From contig CAZWXI010000005.1 in assembly GCA_964637845.1 (NCBI GenBank), forward strand, positions 3,822 to 67,821: a stretch of 64,000 nt of DNA. The letters run 5' to 3'. The notes beneath the pieces were generated by a model, which was not told the origin of the DNA, did no database searches, and worked only from the letters and a program-made list of their open reading frames with translations. The translations under genes were made by a program, and so were the position numbers. Shown here piece by piece: positions 43,408 through 52,805 of the stretch (positions are counted from its first letter, which is position 1; each line of letters begins with the position of its first letter). This stretch comes from PGYU01 sp964637845. GTDB taxonomy: Bacteria > Bacteroidota > Ignavibacteria > Kapaibacteriales > UBA2268.

Positions 43408-44907
43408 ATGAGCTATAATCGTAAAAGAAGGGTGATCGAAATTTATTTTGTGCTTTACTTAGCCGCTCTTATTTTGCTTATACCACAAAAAACTGAAGAT
43501 GAAACCGGGCGTAACAGCGATAGCTCAACACGTATTTTCCAATTACCTTTCAATTTAAAAGCTGAAAAAAACGTGTTGAACACTTTGGTTTCATTTGATT
43601 CGACAGGTTTATCGCTGATAAATGCCGATACGGTAAATACAATATACTTTACGGGCAATGTTAAAAACGTCCAATTCGACGTTGAAATCGAAGAGCAAAG
43701 CAGAAACCGCAAAATAAATTTATCCGATGGTAATGCAGACGAAACTAGATACTTCAGAGTCGTTGAGGACATAAAGAACCAAAATATAAGATTTTATTGG
43801 CATCCCATAATGAATGAATTGCGAAGCAATACTTATTTCGTTACCGTTACTGCCAGGGGCGAAAGCAATGACCCCGAAACATTGGGAGCAATTGTAAGAG
43901 ACCGAATTAAGTTTATTTTGAATTATCAATTGATGTATGATTTCGATGATGTTGCAACAGCTTTAGAACCCAATGAAACCGATTTACCAAGAATTGATAC
44001 CGTTCTGGTAAACTTTGGCAACGACGAGCGAAATGTTCTGACTGCAAATCTTTTCATGGCACCCGCTGATGAAATTATCCGGAGCATTGCCTATACAAAA
44101 TGGAGGAACGAAGTCTTGGTGTATGGTTTAGATTTGAACCGTGACCTGAGGCGCCAGCCCGTCCTTGAAATAACTCATATTCCAGATAGAAACAACAAAG
44201 GGACAGCAAAAATCGTTGGTTTTACTAATAATACCATAATTATTGAAGGCGATACACCCGAGTTTGGTTCAATGCGAGTTAAAATAAACCTTGTCAGGCA
44301 TGCCGACGGACGTGAAATCTCACGTGAATTTCGTGTAGTTACAGAGTTGCTTGATGCTCCTGCATTTTCTGAAATCATGTACCCGAATATGAAATATACT
44401 ATCGAACCAAATCTGCCGATGCTGAGTAATATTATTTCAACAACAAAATTGGTCAATGCAGAAGGTAGAATAATACATATTTCCGAAAATAATGTACCCT
44501 TCATATTTTCGCCAACTAACTCGGACATAGATAAGGAATTTTTTATCGAAAGATACATCGATGATAAATTAGTCGGGATAAGACATAAAATCGTTGTAAA
44601 GGACTTTCCGCTTCCCGAAATATATCGCATAGCACGCATTGAGCGAAATAAAGTCAGAGTATTTACTCATTCTTACGGCATTTGGCAGGGTAGCGAAAAT
44701 TATATAAGAACAATTGAAATCACTGAAGGCAACGCAGTTTACAGAGAAATTATAGGAGCACAAAAAGTCGTTAAAGACAAACAAATCTTGACTCAACAAG
44801 TATTTGAGATTTCCCCGAAGGACGAATCCAAACCATTTAATTTCAAAATCAGAGCAGTTGCGCTAAACAACAAAAAGTCTAAAATCGTCTCTTATCCCGA
44901 CAATTGA
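43408..44907 (+). CDS. GldM-like periplasmic motor-arm protein
   Basis: The 499-residue protein has a basic N-terminus (Arg5, Arg7, Arg8), a single membrane helix (~10-26, IEIYFVLYLAALILLI) and a long periplasmic part of Ig-like beta domains. GldM/PorM is about 515 residues with the same plan: an N-terminal TM inserted in the GldL pentamer, and several periplasmic Ig-like domains reaching the outer-membrane ring. Sequence similarity beyond layout and size is weak to the eye; there is no Lys-Leu-Ser-rich GldM signature. The gene order (L before M) and spacing match gldL-gldM, but gldK and gldN are missing, replaced by an LptF/G-family gene and an efflux locus. Confidence 0.5.
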   Translation: MSYNRKRRVIEIYFVLYLAALILLIPQKTEDETGRNSDSSTRIFQLPFNLKAEKNVLNTLVSFDSTGLSLINADTVNTIYFTGNVKNVQFDVEIEEQSRNRKINLSDGNADETRYFRVVEDIKNQNIRFYWHPIMNELRSNTYFVTVTARGESNDPETLGAIVRDRIKFILNYQLMYDFDDVATALEPNETDLPRIDTVLVNFGNDERNVLTANLFMAPADEIIRSIAYTKWRNEVLVYGLDLNRDLRRQPVLEITHIPDRNNKGTAKIVGFTNNTIIIEGDTPEFGSMRVKINLVRHADGREISREFRVVTELLDAPAFSEIMYPNMKYTIEPNLPMLSNIISTTKLVNAEGRIIHISENNVPFIFSPTNSDIDKEFFIERYIDDKLVGIRHKIVVKDFPLPEIYRIARIERNKVRVFTHSYGIWQGSENYIRTIEITEGNAVYREIIGAQKVVKDKQILTQQVFEISPKDESKPFNFKIRAVALNNKKSKIVSYPDN

Positions 44908-44977
44908 AATAATCTTTGCAACATATTTCTTGTTCTTATCGTAGTAATAGTGTTTGATTTTAAGATTGGAGATATTG

Positions 44978-46327
44978 ATGCCGTTTAAAAATCTATTTTT
45001 ATTATTTTTTATTTTTCATTTCAGTCTTTATGCCGATGATGTCACTCATTCATTGAAAAAGGTTTATTCGCTTCAAGAATGTCTTGATATTGCAGTAATG
45101 AACAATTACGACCTCATGGTTGCTCGCCAGCAAGTTACCGCGGCCAGTGCGGACCTGACAAATGCTTTTGGCAATTATTTACCAAGAATGGATTTTAATA
45201 TGGGATATTCCCGCGTTTTGAATCCCGATGCTACCCGTACGGTAAATCTTGACAGCATAAGCTTCGAAATTCCCGGCTCAAATCCCGATTCATATTCGAT
45301 GAATGTAAGTCTATCTATGCCTTTATTTGATGGATTTTCGCGAGAAGCAAATTACAAAAGAGCACAAACCAATCTTAGTGCTATGAATCTAAACAATGAG
45401 CAGGCTATTTTATCATTACGACAAATGGTCTATGCGCAGTATGTAGAAGTAATAAAAAACTACAAAATTGTTCAGATCAGAAGAGAAAATTTCGAGCGAG
45501 CAAAATTTGAACTGAACAGACTCCAAGCGCTTTATGAATCAGGCTCCATCTCAATTACTGATATATATTCTCAAGAGGCAGAACTTGCAAATCGCGAAAT
45601 TGAAATAATTGTAGCGGAAAACACACTCGATAAATCTAAAGCATCATTGCTTACCATGATGGGATTATCGCCTGATATCGGCGCAGATTTTCTCGAATCA
45701 AGTTTGCCCAATACGATTAATGATTATGAAATCGTATCATTTCGACGTGATATTGGCTCTTTTAATTCAGCGGTGAACCAAGCAATTAGCAACAGGTTAG
45801 ACCTAAAGGCTTTTAAGTTAGCTATGGAAGCTTCCGAAGCCCGAGTTCGTTCTGTTATGGGTCAATATTTACCGGCTATTTATGCTTCGGGGGGATGGAC
45901 TTGGAATCATAGCGAATTCAATTCGTTTTCGGAACGAGGACGCTCGTTTCTCGGGTTACAACTAAATTTTCCAATATTTTCTAATTTCAGCACAAATCTA
46001 CAAGTACAAAGCTCCAAACTGCAATTTCTCCAGTCAGAAGTACAATATGCCCAAAAAGAGCAAGAAATAAGGCAATCGGTGCAAAATTCCTTTCTGAACT
46101 TAGAGGCCGCCGAAAAGCAAATTGAAGTATCAAAACGTGCTCTGTTTGCGGCTGAGAAAAGCTACGAAAGTCATAAAGAGCGCTATAACGTCGGTGCGGC
46201 CAGCATAATTGAAATAACTTTTGCCAATTCGCAACTAATTACCTCGCAAATAAATCGTGTTAATGCTGTTTACAATTACCTTCAAGCAAAGAACGATGTT
46301 ATGTTTTCAATAGGTTTAATTAAATAA
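44978..46327 (+). CDS. TolC-family outer-membrane efflux protein (second)
   Basis: The start at 44978 is chosen over a TTG at 44954 because GGAG lies 8 bases upstream and a signal peptide follows (MPFKNLFLLFFIFHFSLYA). The ~449-residue protein has two OEP repeats: the first with YSLQECLDIAVMNNYDLMVAR and the second with NRLDLKAFKLAMEAS; long coiled-coil helices lie between. It is the channel for the efflux locus downstream (RDD, MFP, ATPase, two permeases). It is 70 bases after the GldM-like gene and 11 bases before the RDD gene. Confidence 0.92.
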   Translation: MPFKNLFLLFFIFHFSLYADDVTHSLKKVYSLQECLDIAVMNNYDLMVARQQVTAASADLTNAFGNYLPRMDFNMGYSRVLNPDATRTVNLDSISFEIPGSNPDSYSMNVSLSMPLFDGFSREANYKRAQTNLSAMNLNNEQAILSLRQMVYAQYVEVIKNYKIVQIRRENFERAKFELNRLQALYESGSISITDIYSQEAELANREIEIIVAENTLDKSKASLLTMMGLSPDIGADFLESSLPNTINDYEIVSFRRDIGSFNSAVNQAISNRLDLKAFKLAMEASEARVRSVMGQYLPAIYASGGWTWNHSEFNSFSERGRSFLGLQLNFPIFSNFSTNLQVQSSKLQFLQSEVQYAQKEQEIRQSVQNSFLNLEAAEKQIEVSKRALFAAEKSYESHKERYNVGAASIIEITFANSQLITSQINRVNAVYNYLQAKNDVMFSIGLIK

Positions 46328-46338
46328 ACGGAGTGACT

Positions 46339-46944
46339 ATGAGTGAGAATTTAACACCTGAAGATCCCAAATACCAACAGTATGCATCTTACATGCCCGA
46401 TTATTCTTATGTTGACCCATTTTACAACAGAGTAGGATTCGGCAGACGCCTTGTGGCTTATATAATAGATAATTTAATAATAATGTTGCTCATCACACTT
46501 TTGATGTACTTAACAGGAGCACTTCATGAATTAATGGAGGTTGCAGGTCGAGGTATGTTCAATATTGCTGAAATTATGGAATTATCAGCCAAATTTACAT
46601 TACCAATAACTTTACTCCATTTGGTCTATTATCTGACTGAGATTTTCGGGGGTTTTTCCATTGGTAAAATTGCTATGGGAATAAAAATCGGCTCTGATTC
46701 GCAATCCTCAGCTTCAACAATAGCTTTGATTAAGCGTTATATATTCAAGCATTCATCATCATTAATAAGTGCATTTGTTACAGTCACAAGTATTATGATG
46801 CTCGGATTTTTATCCACTTTGGCAACTTTCATAATTTTTATTGGTTGCTTCTTTGTTTTGGGGCAACGCAAACAAGCATTTCACGACATGTTCGCAAGAA
46901 CAGCAGTTTTTTATAAAGAAGATTTAAAATATTACAGGCTATAA
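46339..46944 (+). CDS. RDD-family membrane protein
   Basis: The start is set at the ATG 5 bases after ACGGAG; a GTG at 46333 lies in the ribosome site. The 201-residue protein has an acidic N-terminus then the RDD signature FGRRLVAYIIDNLII, with three to four membrane helices and GGFSIGKIAMGIKIGS, and a late KQAFHDMFARTAVF, close to the family's HDxxxxTxV end. RDD proteins are of uncertain role (some are Na+/H+ antiporters). Its place between TolC and the fusion-protein gene is unusual for an RND or MacAB locus. Confidence 0.88.
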   Translation: MSENLTPEDPKYQQYASYMPDYSYVDPFYNRVGFGRRLVAYIIDNLIIMLLITLLMYLTGALHELMEVAGRGMFNIAEIMELSAKFTLPITLLHLVYYLTEIFGGFSIGKIAMGIKIGSDSQSSASTIALIKRYIFKHSSSLISAFVTVTSIMMLGFLSTLATFIIFIGCFFVLGQRKQAFHDMFARTAVFYKEDLKYYRL

Positions 46945-46945
46945 A

Positions 46946-48214
46946 ATGGTTAAGAAAAAAAGTAAAGCTAAATTTTTGATATTCTTGATTTTGGGCATTG
47001 TTGCCATTGTTTTGATAGGCTTGGCATTTTTAAAACCAAAAGATTCAAGAATAAGCGTTACAACAACCAAAGTTGCAAAGAGAACCATTACTCAGATTGT
47101 TTCCGCAATTGGCAAAATACAACCTGAGTTACAAGTTAAGATTTCGTCACAAACGTCGGGTGAAGTTATATTTCTTGGTGTTAAGGAAGGTGATACGGTT
47201 AAAAAAGGTGAGATACTAGTACGCATCAAACCTGACATTGTCGAGGCACAATTAAAACAAGCTCAAGCAAGCGCCGAAGCTATAAAAATGGAAATCGGTG
47301 CTCGTGAAGCCGAGAAAGATAGAGCCGCCGCTGATTTTAAGCGAGTACAAGACCTTTTCAAAAAAGAATTTGTCTCGAAAAAGGAATTTGATGCCGCCGA
47401 AGCCAGCTACAACGCCGCAGTTGCTTCCTACAAAGCTACAATCGCTCGATATGAATCTGCTTTGGCTCAACTTAACCAAGTCGAAAGAGACAAGGAAAGA
47501 ACATCAATATTCTCACCAATTGACGGTGTAGTTACGACACTTGGTGTAGAACTCGGCGAAAAGGTGGTCGGTACTGGTATGATGCAGGGAACTGAGATAA
47601 TGAAAGTTGCTGATTTATCAGTCATGAATGCTCTCGTCAATGTTGACGAAAACGATATTGTCATGGTCAGCATTGGAGATACTACATTTGTCGAAGTTGA
47701 TGCTATATCGGATAAAAAATTACGTGGCATTGTTGTTGAAATTGGTCACTCGGCTATAGCAAGTCAACTTGGGACACAAGACCAAGTGGTTAATTTTCAA
47801 ATCAAAGTAAGATTGATTGACCCAGAACGAAGATTACGTCCGGGTATGAGTTGTAATGTTGAAATACAGACAGAAACTCGATATAATGTATTGGCTGTGC
47901 CGCTACAAGCAGTTACCGTTAGAGATTTGGAAACAAACAAGGAAAAAGTATCTGAAAGCACTAATAGCAATACCGTTGGGGTTAGAATTCATCGTCCGCC
48001 GTCAGTTGTATTTAAAAGCCAAGGTGGCAAAGCGGTATTAACACAAGTCAAAACAGGTATCAGCGATAAAGGTTTCATCGAATTGATAGAGGGTATAAAC
48101 GAAGGCGATATTATAATTTCGGGTAGTTTTATGGCTGTTAGCAAAGATTTGTTCGATGGTGCAGATATTAAAGTGGATACTACAATACAACGCAGATTCA
48201 CAAAAAATAATTAA
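46946..48214 (+). CDS. HlyD/MacA-family membrane fusion protein (second)
   Basis: The 422-residue protein has a membrane anchor (residues ~8-27), lipoyl half-motifs (VKEGDTVKKGEILVRIKPD and the second with IFSPIDGVVTTLGVELGEKVV), a helical hairpin (about residues 95-180, with KKEFDAAEASYNAAVASYKAT) and a C-terminal beta-barrel (RLRPGMSCNVEIQTE). It belongs to the MacA clade in pattern. It starts 1 base after the RDD gene and ends 6 bases before the ATPase gene. Confidence 0.93.
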   Translation: MVKKKSKAKFLIFLILGIVAIVLIGLAFLKPKDSRISVTTTKVAKRTITQIVSAIGKIQPELQVKISSQTSGEVIFLGVKEGDTVKKGEILVRIKPDIVEAQLKQAQASAEAIKMEIGAREAEKDRAAADFKRVQDLFKKEFVSKKEFDAAEASYNAAVASYKATIARYESALAQLNQVERDKERTSIFSPIDGVVTTLGVELGEKVVGTGMMQGTEIMKVADLSVMNALVNVDENDIVMVSIGDTTFVEVDAISDKKLRGIVVEIGHSAIASQLGTQDQVVNFQIKVRLIDPERRLRPGMSCNVEIQTETRYNVLAVPLQAVTVRDLETNKEKVSESTNSNTVGVRIHRPPSVVFKSQGGKAVLTQVKTGISDKGFIELIEGINEGDIIISGSFMAVSKDLFDGADIKVDTTIQRRFTKNN

Positions 48215-48220
48215 ACCGTT

Positions 48221-48919
48221 ATGAGCGATAAAGAATTAATCATTGATATTGAAAATATCTCAAAATTATATCACATGGGCAGCGAAACAGTTTATGCATT
48301 GAGAGATATTTCACTTAAAATTTACAAAAACGAATACCTAGCCATAATGGGACCATCGGGTTCAGGGAAGTCTACGTTAATGAATATATTAGGATGTCTC
48401 GATACACCCACAAGTGGGAAATATATGTTCGGTGGAGAAGACGTCAGTAATATGGATGACAATGAACTTGCCGATATACGAAACAAAAAGATTGGATTCG
48501 TTTTTCAAACTTTCAATCTTCTTGCTCGAGCCACAGCTCTTAAAAATGTCGAATTACCTCTGGTATATTCTGGTGTATCAGCATCGGGAAGACGTGAAAT
48601 TGCTACAAGGGTGCTAACCGATGTCGGTTTAGAAGACAGAATTACACATAAACCTAATGAACTTTCCGGTGGTCAGAGACAGAGAGTAGCTATTGCTCGT
48701 GCTCTTGTTACAACTCCATCGATTATTCTAGCTGACGAACCAACAGGAAATCTTGACTCGAAAACGGGCAAAGAAATTATTTCGCTTTTTCATGAACTTT
48801 GGAAAAAAGGCAATACAATTATTCTTGTGACCCATGAAGAAGGTATTGCCCGAAATGCCCAAAGAATTATTCGACTGCGCGACGGATTAATTGAACGAGA
48901 CGAGATTAATCTGAATTAA
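48221..48919 (+). CDS. MacB/LolD-type ABC transporter ATPase
   Basis: The 232-residue ATPase shows Walker A GPSGSGKSTLMN, Q-loop FVFQTFNLLARATALKNVELPL, signature LSGGQRQRVAIARAL, Walker B IILADEPTGNLDSKTG and switch THEEGIA. This is the LolD/MacB/FtsE subfamily, the natural partner of FtsX-domain permeases. It should power the two permeases encoded downstream. It is also the only free MacB-type ATPase in this window and so a candidate partner for the permease at 21315. The distance to the MFP gene is 6 bases and to the first permease 12. Confidence 0.95.
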   Translation: MSDKELIIDIENISKLYHMGSETVYALRDISLKIYKNEYLAIMGPSGSGKSTLMNILGCLDTPTSGKYMFGGEDVSNMDDNELADIRNKKIGFVFQTFNLLARATALKNVELPLVYSGVSASGRREIATRVLTDVGLEDRITHKPNELSGGQRQRVAIARALVTTPSIILADEPTGNLDSKTGKEIISLFHELWKKGNTIILVTHEEGIARNAQRIIRLRDGLIERDEINLN

Positions 48920-48931
48920 AACCCAAAACCT

Positions 48932-50185
48932 ATGAAACTCGCCGAATTCAAAGAAACCGTAATAATTGCACTTGAAGCTATGAAAGCTAACAAGTTGCGT
49001 TCACTTTTAGCTTCACTCGGTGTAATTATAGGCATATCTACGGTGATACTTATGGGATGGATACTTGGTGGTTTGCAATCTGCGATGGACGAAACATTTC
49101 GAATCATCGGTGTGGATATGTTGTATATTGATAAATGGGACTGGTCGGGGGGCAAAAACTGGAAACTCGTTAGGCAACGCAAAGACATTACCTTCGAACA
49201 GGCACAGCAACTTCAAGAAAGACTATCATACGCCGAATTGATTTTCCCAAATGCTCGCACTTGGGGCGGAAATATCAAATACGGCAATAATATTTTCAAT
49301 GGCATAAGCATAATCGGTACAACAACTGCCCACGGTATGACTGCGGCAGGCGAGACAATTTTGGGTAGATATTTTACTCCGTATGAAGAAAATTTGAATG
49401 CCAAAGTCGTAGTTCTCGGTCATAAAGTCTATACTACAATTTTTCCTGATGCAAACCCGCTGGAACAAACTATAAAAATCAACGGACATAACTATTTAAT
49501 CGTTGGTGTTATCGAAAAGCAGGGAACCATGTTCTTTGATTTTATTGATAATCAAGTATTTATTCCCGTAGGCTCTTTTATTTCTATTTACGGAAGGCAT
49601 AACAGGTCAATATCAATTGGTATTAAAGCCGGATCGGAAGATTATCTGGATTACGTTCGAGCCGAAGCAAGGGGAATAATGCGTTCAATTAGAAACTTAC
49701 AACCTAACGACGAGGATGATTTTTCCATTAATGAAACGAAGGCATTCGAAAATCAAGTTGCAACAATAAAGCAATACGTTTGGGGTATCGGTATCGGTAT
49801 GACAGTCTTATCATTCGTTGTAGGGATAATCGGTATTATGAACATTATGTTTGTATCCGTAACAGAAAGAACTAAAGAGATCGGCATACGAATGGCTATT
49901 GGTGCCAAACGACGCTCGATTATGTTTCAATTTATTGTTGAATCTTCGACATTATGCTTGATTGGTGCATTTTTATCATTGATAATATGCTCAGGAATTG
50001 CGTACTTAGTTGCAACATTTTTACCGACTTTTGTGGAAGGAACATCATTCTTATTGCCGTATTTACCTTTTGAATTGTTAATAATCGCATCAATTGTTTC
50101 GATATTCGTTGGCGTTCTCTCGGGGTTAATACCTGCTTTGAGAGCATCGAGATTAGATCCCGTAGAAGCATTAAGGTTCGAGTGA
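48932..50185 (+). CDS. FtsX/MacB-type ABC permease (first of tandem pair)
   Basis: The 417-residue permease has TM1 after LEAMKANKLRSLLASLGVIIGIS, a periplasmic MacB-like domain (~residues 45-285) and three C-terminal helices, with IIGIMNIMFVSVTERTKEIGIRMAIGAKRRSI and the closing PALRASRLDPVEALRFE. It probably acts with the ATPase directly upstream. Its TGA stop shares a base with the ATG of the next permease (TGATG). Confidence 0.93.
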   Translation: MKLAEFKETVIIALEAMKANKLRSLLASLGVIIGISTVILMGWILGGLQSAMDETFRIIGVDMLYIDKWDWSGGKNWKLVRQRKDITFEQAQQLQERLSYAELIFPNARTWGGNIKYGNNIFNGISIIGTTTAHGMTAAGETILGRYFTPYEENLNAKVVVLGHKVYTTIFPDANPLEQTIKINGHNYLIVGVIEKQGTMFFDFIDNQVFIPVGSFISIYGRHNRSISIGIKAGSEDYLDYVRAEARGIMRSIRNLQPNDEDDFSINETKAFENQVATIKQYVWGIGIGMTVLSFVVGIIGIMNIMFVSVTERTKEIGIRMAIGAKRRSIMFQFIVESSTLCLIGAFLSLIICSGIAYLVATFLPTFVEGTSFLLPYLPFELLIIASIVSIFVGVLSGLIPALRASRLDPVEALRFE

Positions 50186-51417
50186 TGATAGTATTCCAAA
50201 GCATAATAATGGCATTAGATTCAATCAGAGTCAATAAATTGAGAGCTTTCTTAACTTTACTGAGTATTTGCATCGGTGTTTTTGCTATCATTGTTGCTAT
50301 AACACTGGTTAAATCAATCAATTCTACTGTAAGCACCCAAATTGCTGATCTCGGAGACAACGCATTCTCAATTTATCGTATGCCAAAAATTCAATTCGGT
50401 GGCAATACATGGAGGAAATACGCTGCCCGGAAACCTATTAATTATTCCCAAGTTCAAGAATTTAAGCGCAATATGAAATTAGCTATTTCTGTGAGCACAA
50501 TGAGCACATCGTCAAATCATATACTTAAAACTTCAATCTTCGAAACAAATCCTGACGTAACTCTCACCGGTACAGATGCATCATACTTCGAAACGAACAA
50601 TATCAGTGTTGCTTCGGGACGTGCCTTTATCGAAGATGATATTACATTCAATCGTAATGTCGTAATTGTTGGCAATGACATTGTGGTTCAATTATTTCCT
50701 AATACAGATCCAGTAGGGAAGGATTTAATAATCGGTAAACAAATTTACAGCATAATCGGCGTACTTGAGACAAAAGGAGCTATATTGGGAAGAAGCCAAG
50801 ATAATATAGCAATTATTCCGATTTCGCAATTCCTAAAATTTTATTCTACTCGTTGGGAGGAATCGTTAACGATTAATGTTAAAGCTCAATCCAAAGAAAT
50901 GCTTCTGCCTACCATTGATGAAGCGATTGGTATTCTAAGAGGTATAAGGGGCGACCAACCATGGGAAATGAACTCATTTGAATTAGAAACAAATGAAACT
51001 ATATCATTGCAATTTGCAAGTTTGACAGGATATCTTTCCATTTTTGGGTTTACTACCGGTATTATTGCTCTTTTAGCTGCGGGCATCGGTATAATGAATA
51101 TTATGCTTGTAACAATTAAAGAAAGAACCAGCGAGATAGGGCTTCGGAAAGCTGTAGGAGCTAAACGCAGATGGATTATGTATCAATTTATCATAGAGAC
51201 TATCACTTTATGTCAAATTGGCGGATTACTTGGCATTGCTCTTGGATTGATTCTTTCATCACTTTTCGGTAATTTACTTGGTCTGACTTTAGTCATACCC
51301 GCTGATTGGATTCTATACAGCATATTGATCTGTACCTTTTTGGGACTTGCATTCGGAGCATATCCCGCAATGAAAGCTTCCAAACTTGACCCGATTGAGG
51401 CCCTTCGATACGAGTAA
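50185..51417 (+). CDS. FtsX/MacB-type ABC permease (second of tandem pair)
   Basis: The start is taken at the ATG 50185 overlapping the previous stop; a GTG at 50182 is an alternative. The 410-residue protein has the same plan: VNKLRAFLTLLSICIGVFAII, a periplasmic part with FRDD-like variation, the GIGIMNIMLVTIKERTSEIGLRKAVGAKRRWI motif and PAMKASKLDPIEALRYE. With the previous gene it probably forms a heterodimer, a layout known for some permease pairs of this superfamily, instead of the usual MacB homodimer. Confidence 0.93.
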   Translation: MIVFQSIIMALDSIRVNKLRAFLTLLSICIGVFAIIVAITLVKSINSTVSTQIADLGDNAFSIYRMPKIQFGGNTWRKYAARKPINYSQVQEFKRNMKLAISVSTMSTSSNHILKTSIFETNPDVTLTGTDASYFETNNISVASGRAFIEDDITFNRNVVIVGNDIVVQLFPNTDPVGKDLIIGKQIYSIIGVLETKGAILGRSQDNIAIIPISQFLKFYSTRWEESLTINVKAQSKEMLLPTIDEAIGILRGIRGDQPWEMNSFELETNETISLQFASLTGYLSIFGFTTGIIALLAAGIGIMNIMLVTIKERTSEIGLRKAVGAKRRWIMYQFIIETITLCQIGGLLGIALGLILSSLFGNLLGLTLVIPADWILYSILICTFLGLAFGAYPAMKASKLDPIEALRYE

Positions 51418-51473
51418 GTTAAATAATTCTCTCCACTTTACGTATTAATCACTTTAAATCGGGAGTGAACTAA

Positions 51474-52805
51474 ATGACTAATAGAACTATTACCAAGCAG
51501 CGGCGTGCATGGTATTTATATGATTTCGCCGTTTCTGCTTTTACTACTTCTGTCATTACTGTATTCTTAGGTCCCTATCTTACCACTATTGCAAAAAATG
51601 CCGCAGATGCACAAGGATTCTTAAACATACTCGGAGTACCGATTTATCATGGTTCATTCTTTACTTACTGCGTTTCTCTGTCCGTTATTTTGCAAGTCTT
51701 ATTTTTGCCGATCATGGGTGCTATTGCCGATAACACGAACTATAAAAAAAAGTTCCTAGTTACCTCGGCTTATATCGGTAGTTTTGCCGCCATGTTATTG
51801 TACTTTCTTGATGGCACCAACTTTCAACTCGGTGGAATTCTTTTAATCACATCAAACCTTGCCTTTGGAGCTTCAATGGTGTTTTATAACGCTTTCTTAA
51901 ATGACGTTGCTGGTTCTGATGAAAGAGACAAAGTTTCTTCTTATGGTTTTGCTTGGGGCTATGTCGGAGGTGGCTTGTTGCTCGCAATCAATTTAGTCAT
52001 GGTAATGCAAGCAGATAATTTTGGATTGAGTACAGGACACGCTGTCCGAATTTCTCTATTGTCGGCAGGTTTGTGGTGGGCAATTTTTACCCTATTTCCT
52101 GCCGTTTACCTTAAATCGAGACAAATCCCCGCTTTGCCTGAGGGGGCGAATGTAATCAGTTACGGTTTCAAATCTCTTATAAAAACCCTCAAAGAATCAC
52201 AAAAATATCCCAAAACAATTCTTTTCCTCGTTGCATATTTGTTGTATAATGATGGTGTTCAAGCCGTTATTGTCGTTGCTTCTCAATTTGGTCAAGAAGA
52301 ACTTGGATTAGATATCTCAACTTTAACTATGGTCATACTGATGGTGCAATTTGTTGCCTTTTTCGGAGCTATATTTTTTAATAAGTTATCGGAATTATCT
52401 AATGCTAAAAATGCTCTTTTAATCAGTTTGTTGATATGGACTTTAGTTGTTACTTATTCATACCTTTTCTTGGACTCAACTCTGGGCTTTTTTGTCGTAG
52501 CTGCTGTTATTGCTATAGTTCTAGGTGGTACCCAAGCACTTAGCCGTTCCCTATTTTCACTTCTAATCCCTTCTGGGAAAGAGAACGAATATTTCAGCTT
52601 ATATGAAGTCAGCGAAAGAGGTACAAGTTGGATAGGACCATTAGTTTTTGGATTATCGTTGCAAATGACAGGTTCATATAGAATCGCCATCTTTTCTCTC
52701 GCCATATTTTTTATTTTAGGCGGTTTAGTTTTATTAAAATTAAATTTGAGAAAAGCAATTTTGGAGGCCGGGAATGTTTTGCCAAAAAACTTGCTCGATA
52801 AATAA
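51474..52805 (+). CDS. MFS transporter, UMF1/Atg22-like family
   Basis: The 443-residue protein has about twelve membrane helices and the UMF1 family start RRAWYLYDFAVSAFTTSVITVFLGPYL, with GAIADNTNYKKKFLV as the MFS A-like motif, FYNAFLNDVAG and VLGGTQALSRSLFSLLIPSGKENEYFSLYEV (family hallmark). The substrate is unknown; the yeast relative Atg22 exports amino acids from the vacuole. GGGAG lies 9 bases before the ATG, and the gap to the permease gene is 56 bases, so it may have its own promoter or continue the operon. Confidence 0.9.
   Translation: MTNRTITKQRRAWYLYDFAVSAFTTSVITVFLGPYLTTIAKNAADAQGFLNILGVPIYHGSFFTYCVSLSVILQVLFLPIMGAIADNTNYKKKFLVTSAYIGSFAAMLLYFLDGTNFQLGGILLITSNLAFGASMVFYNAFLNDVAGSDERDKVSSYGFAWGYVGGGLLLAINLVMVMQADNFGLSTGHAVRISLLSAGLWWAIFTLFPAVYLKSRQIPALPEGANVISYGFKSLIKTLKESQKYPKTILFLVAYLLYNDGVQAVIVVASQFGQEELGLDISTLTMVILMVQFVAFFGAIFFNKLSELSNAKNALLISLLIWTLVVTYSYLFLDSTLGFFVVAAVIAIVLGGTQALSRSLFSLLIPSGKENEYFSLYEVSERGTSWIGPLVFGLSLQMTGSYRIAIFSLAIFFILGGLVLLKLNLRKAILEAGNVLPKNLLDK

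Noticed and set aside
42624..44907. ExbB/ExbD or MotA/MotB pair
   Set aside because: Two helices plus a coiled coil and a large periplasmic partner do not match ExbB (three helices) or ExbD/MotB (small, with Asp in TM); the GldL/GldM pattern fits better.
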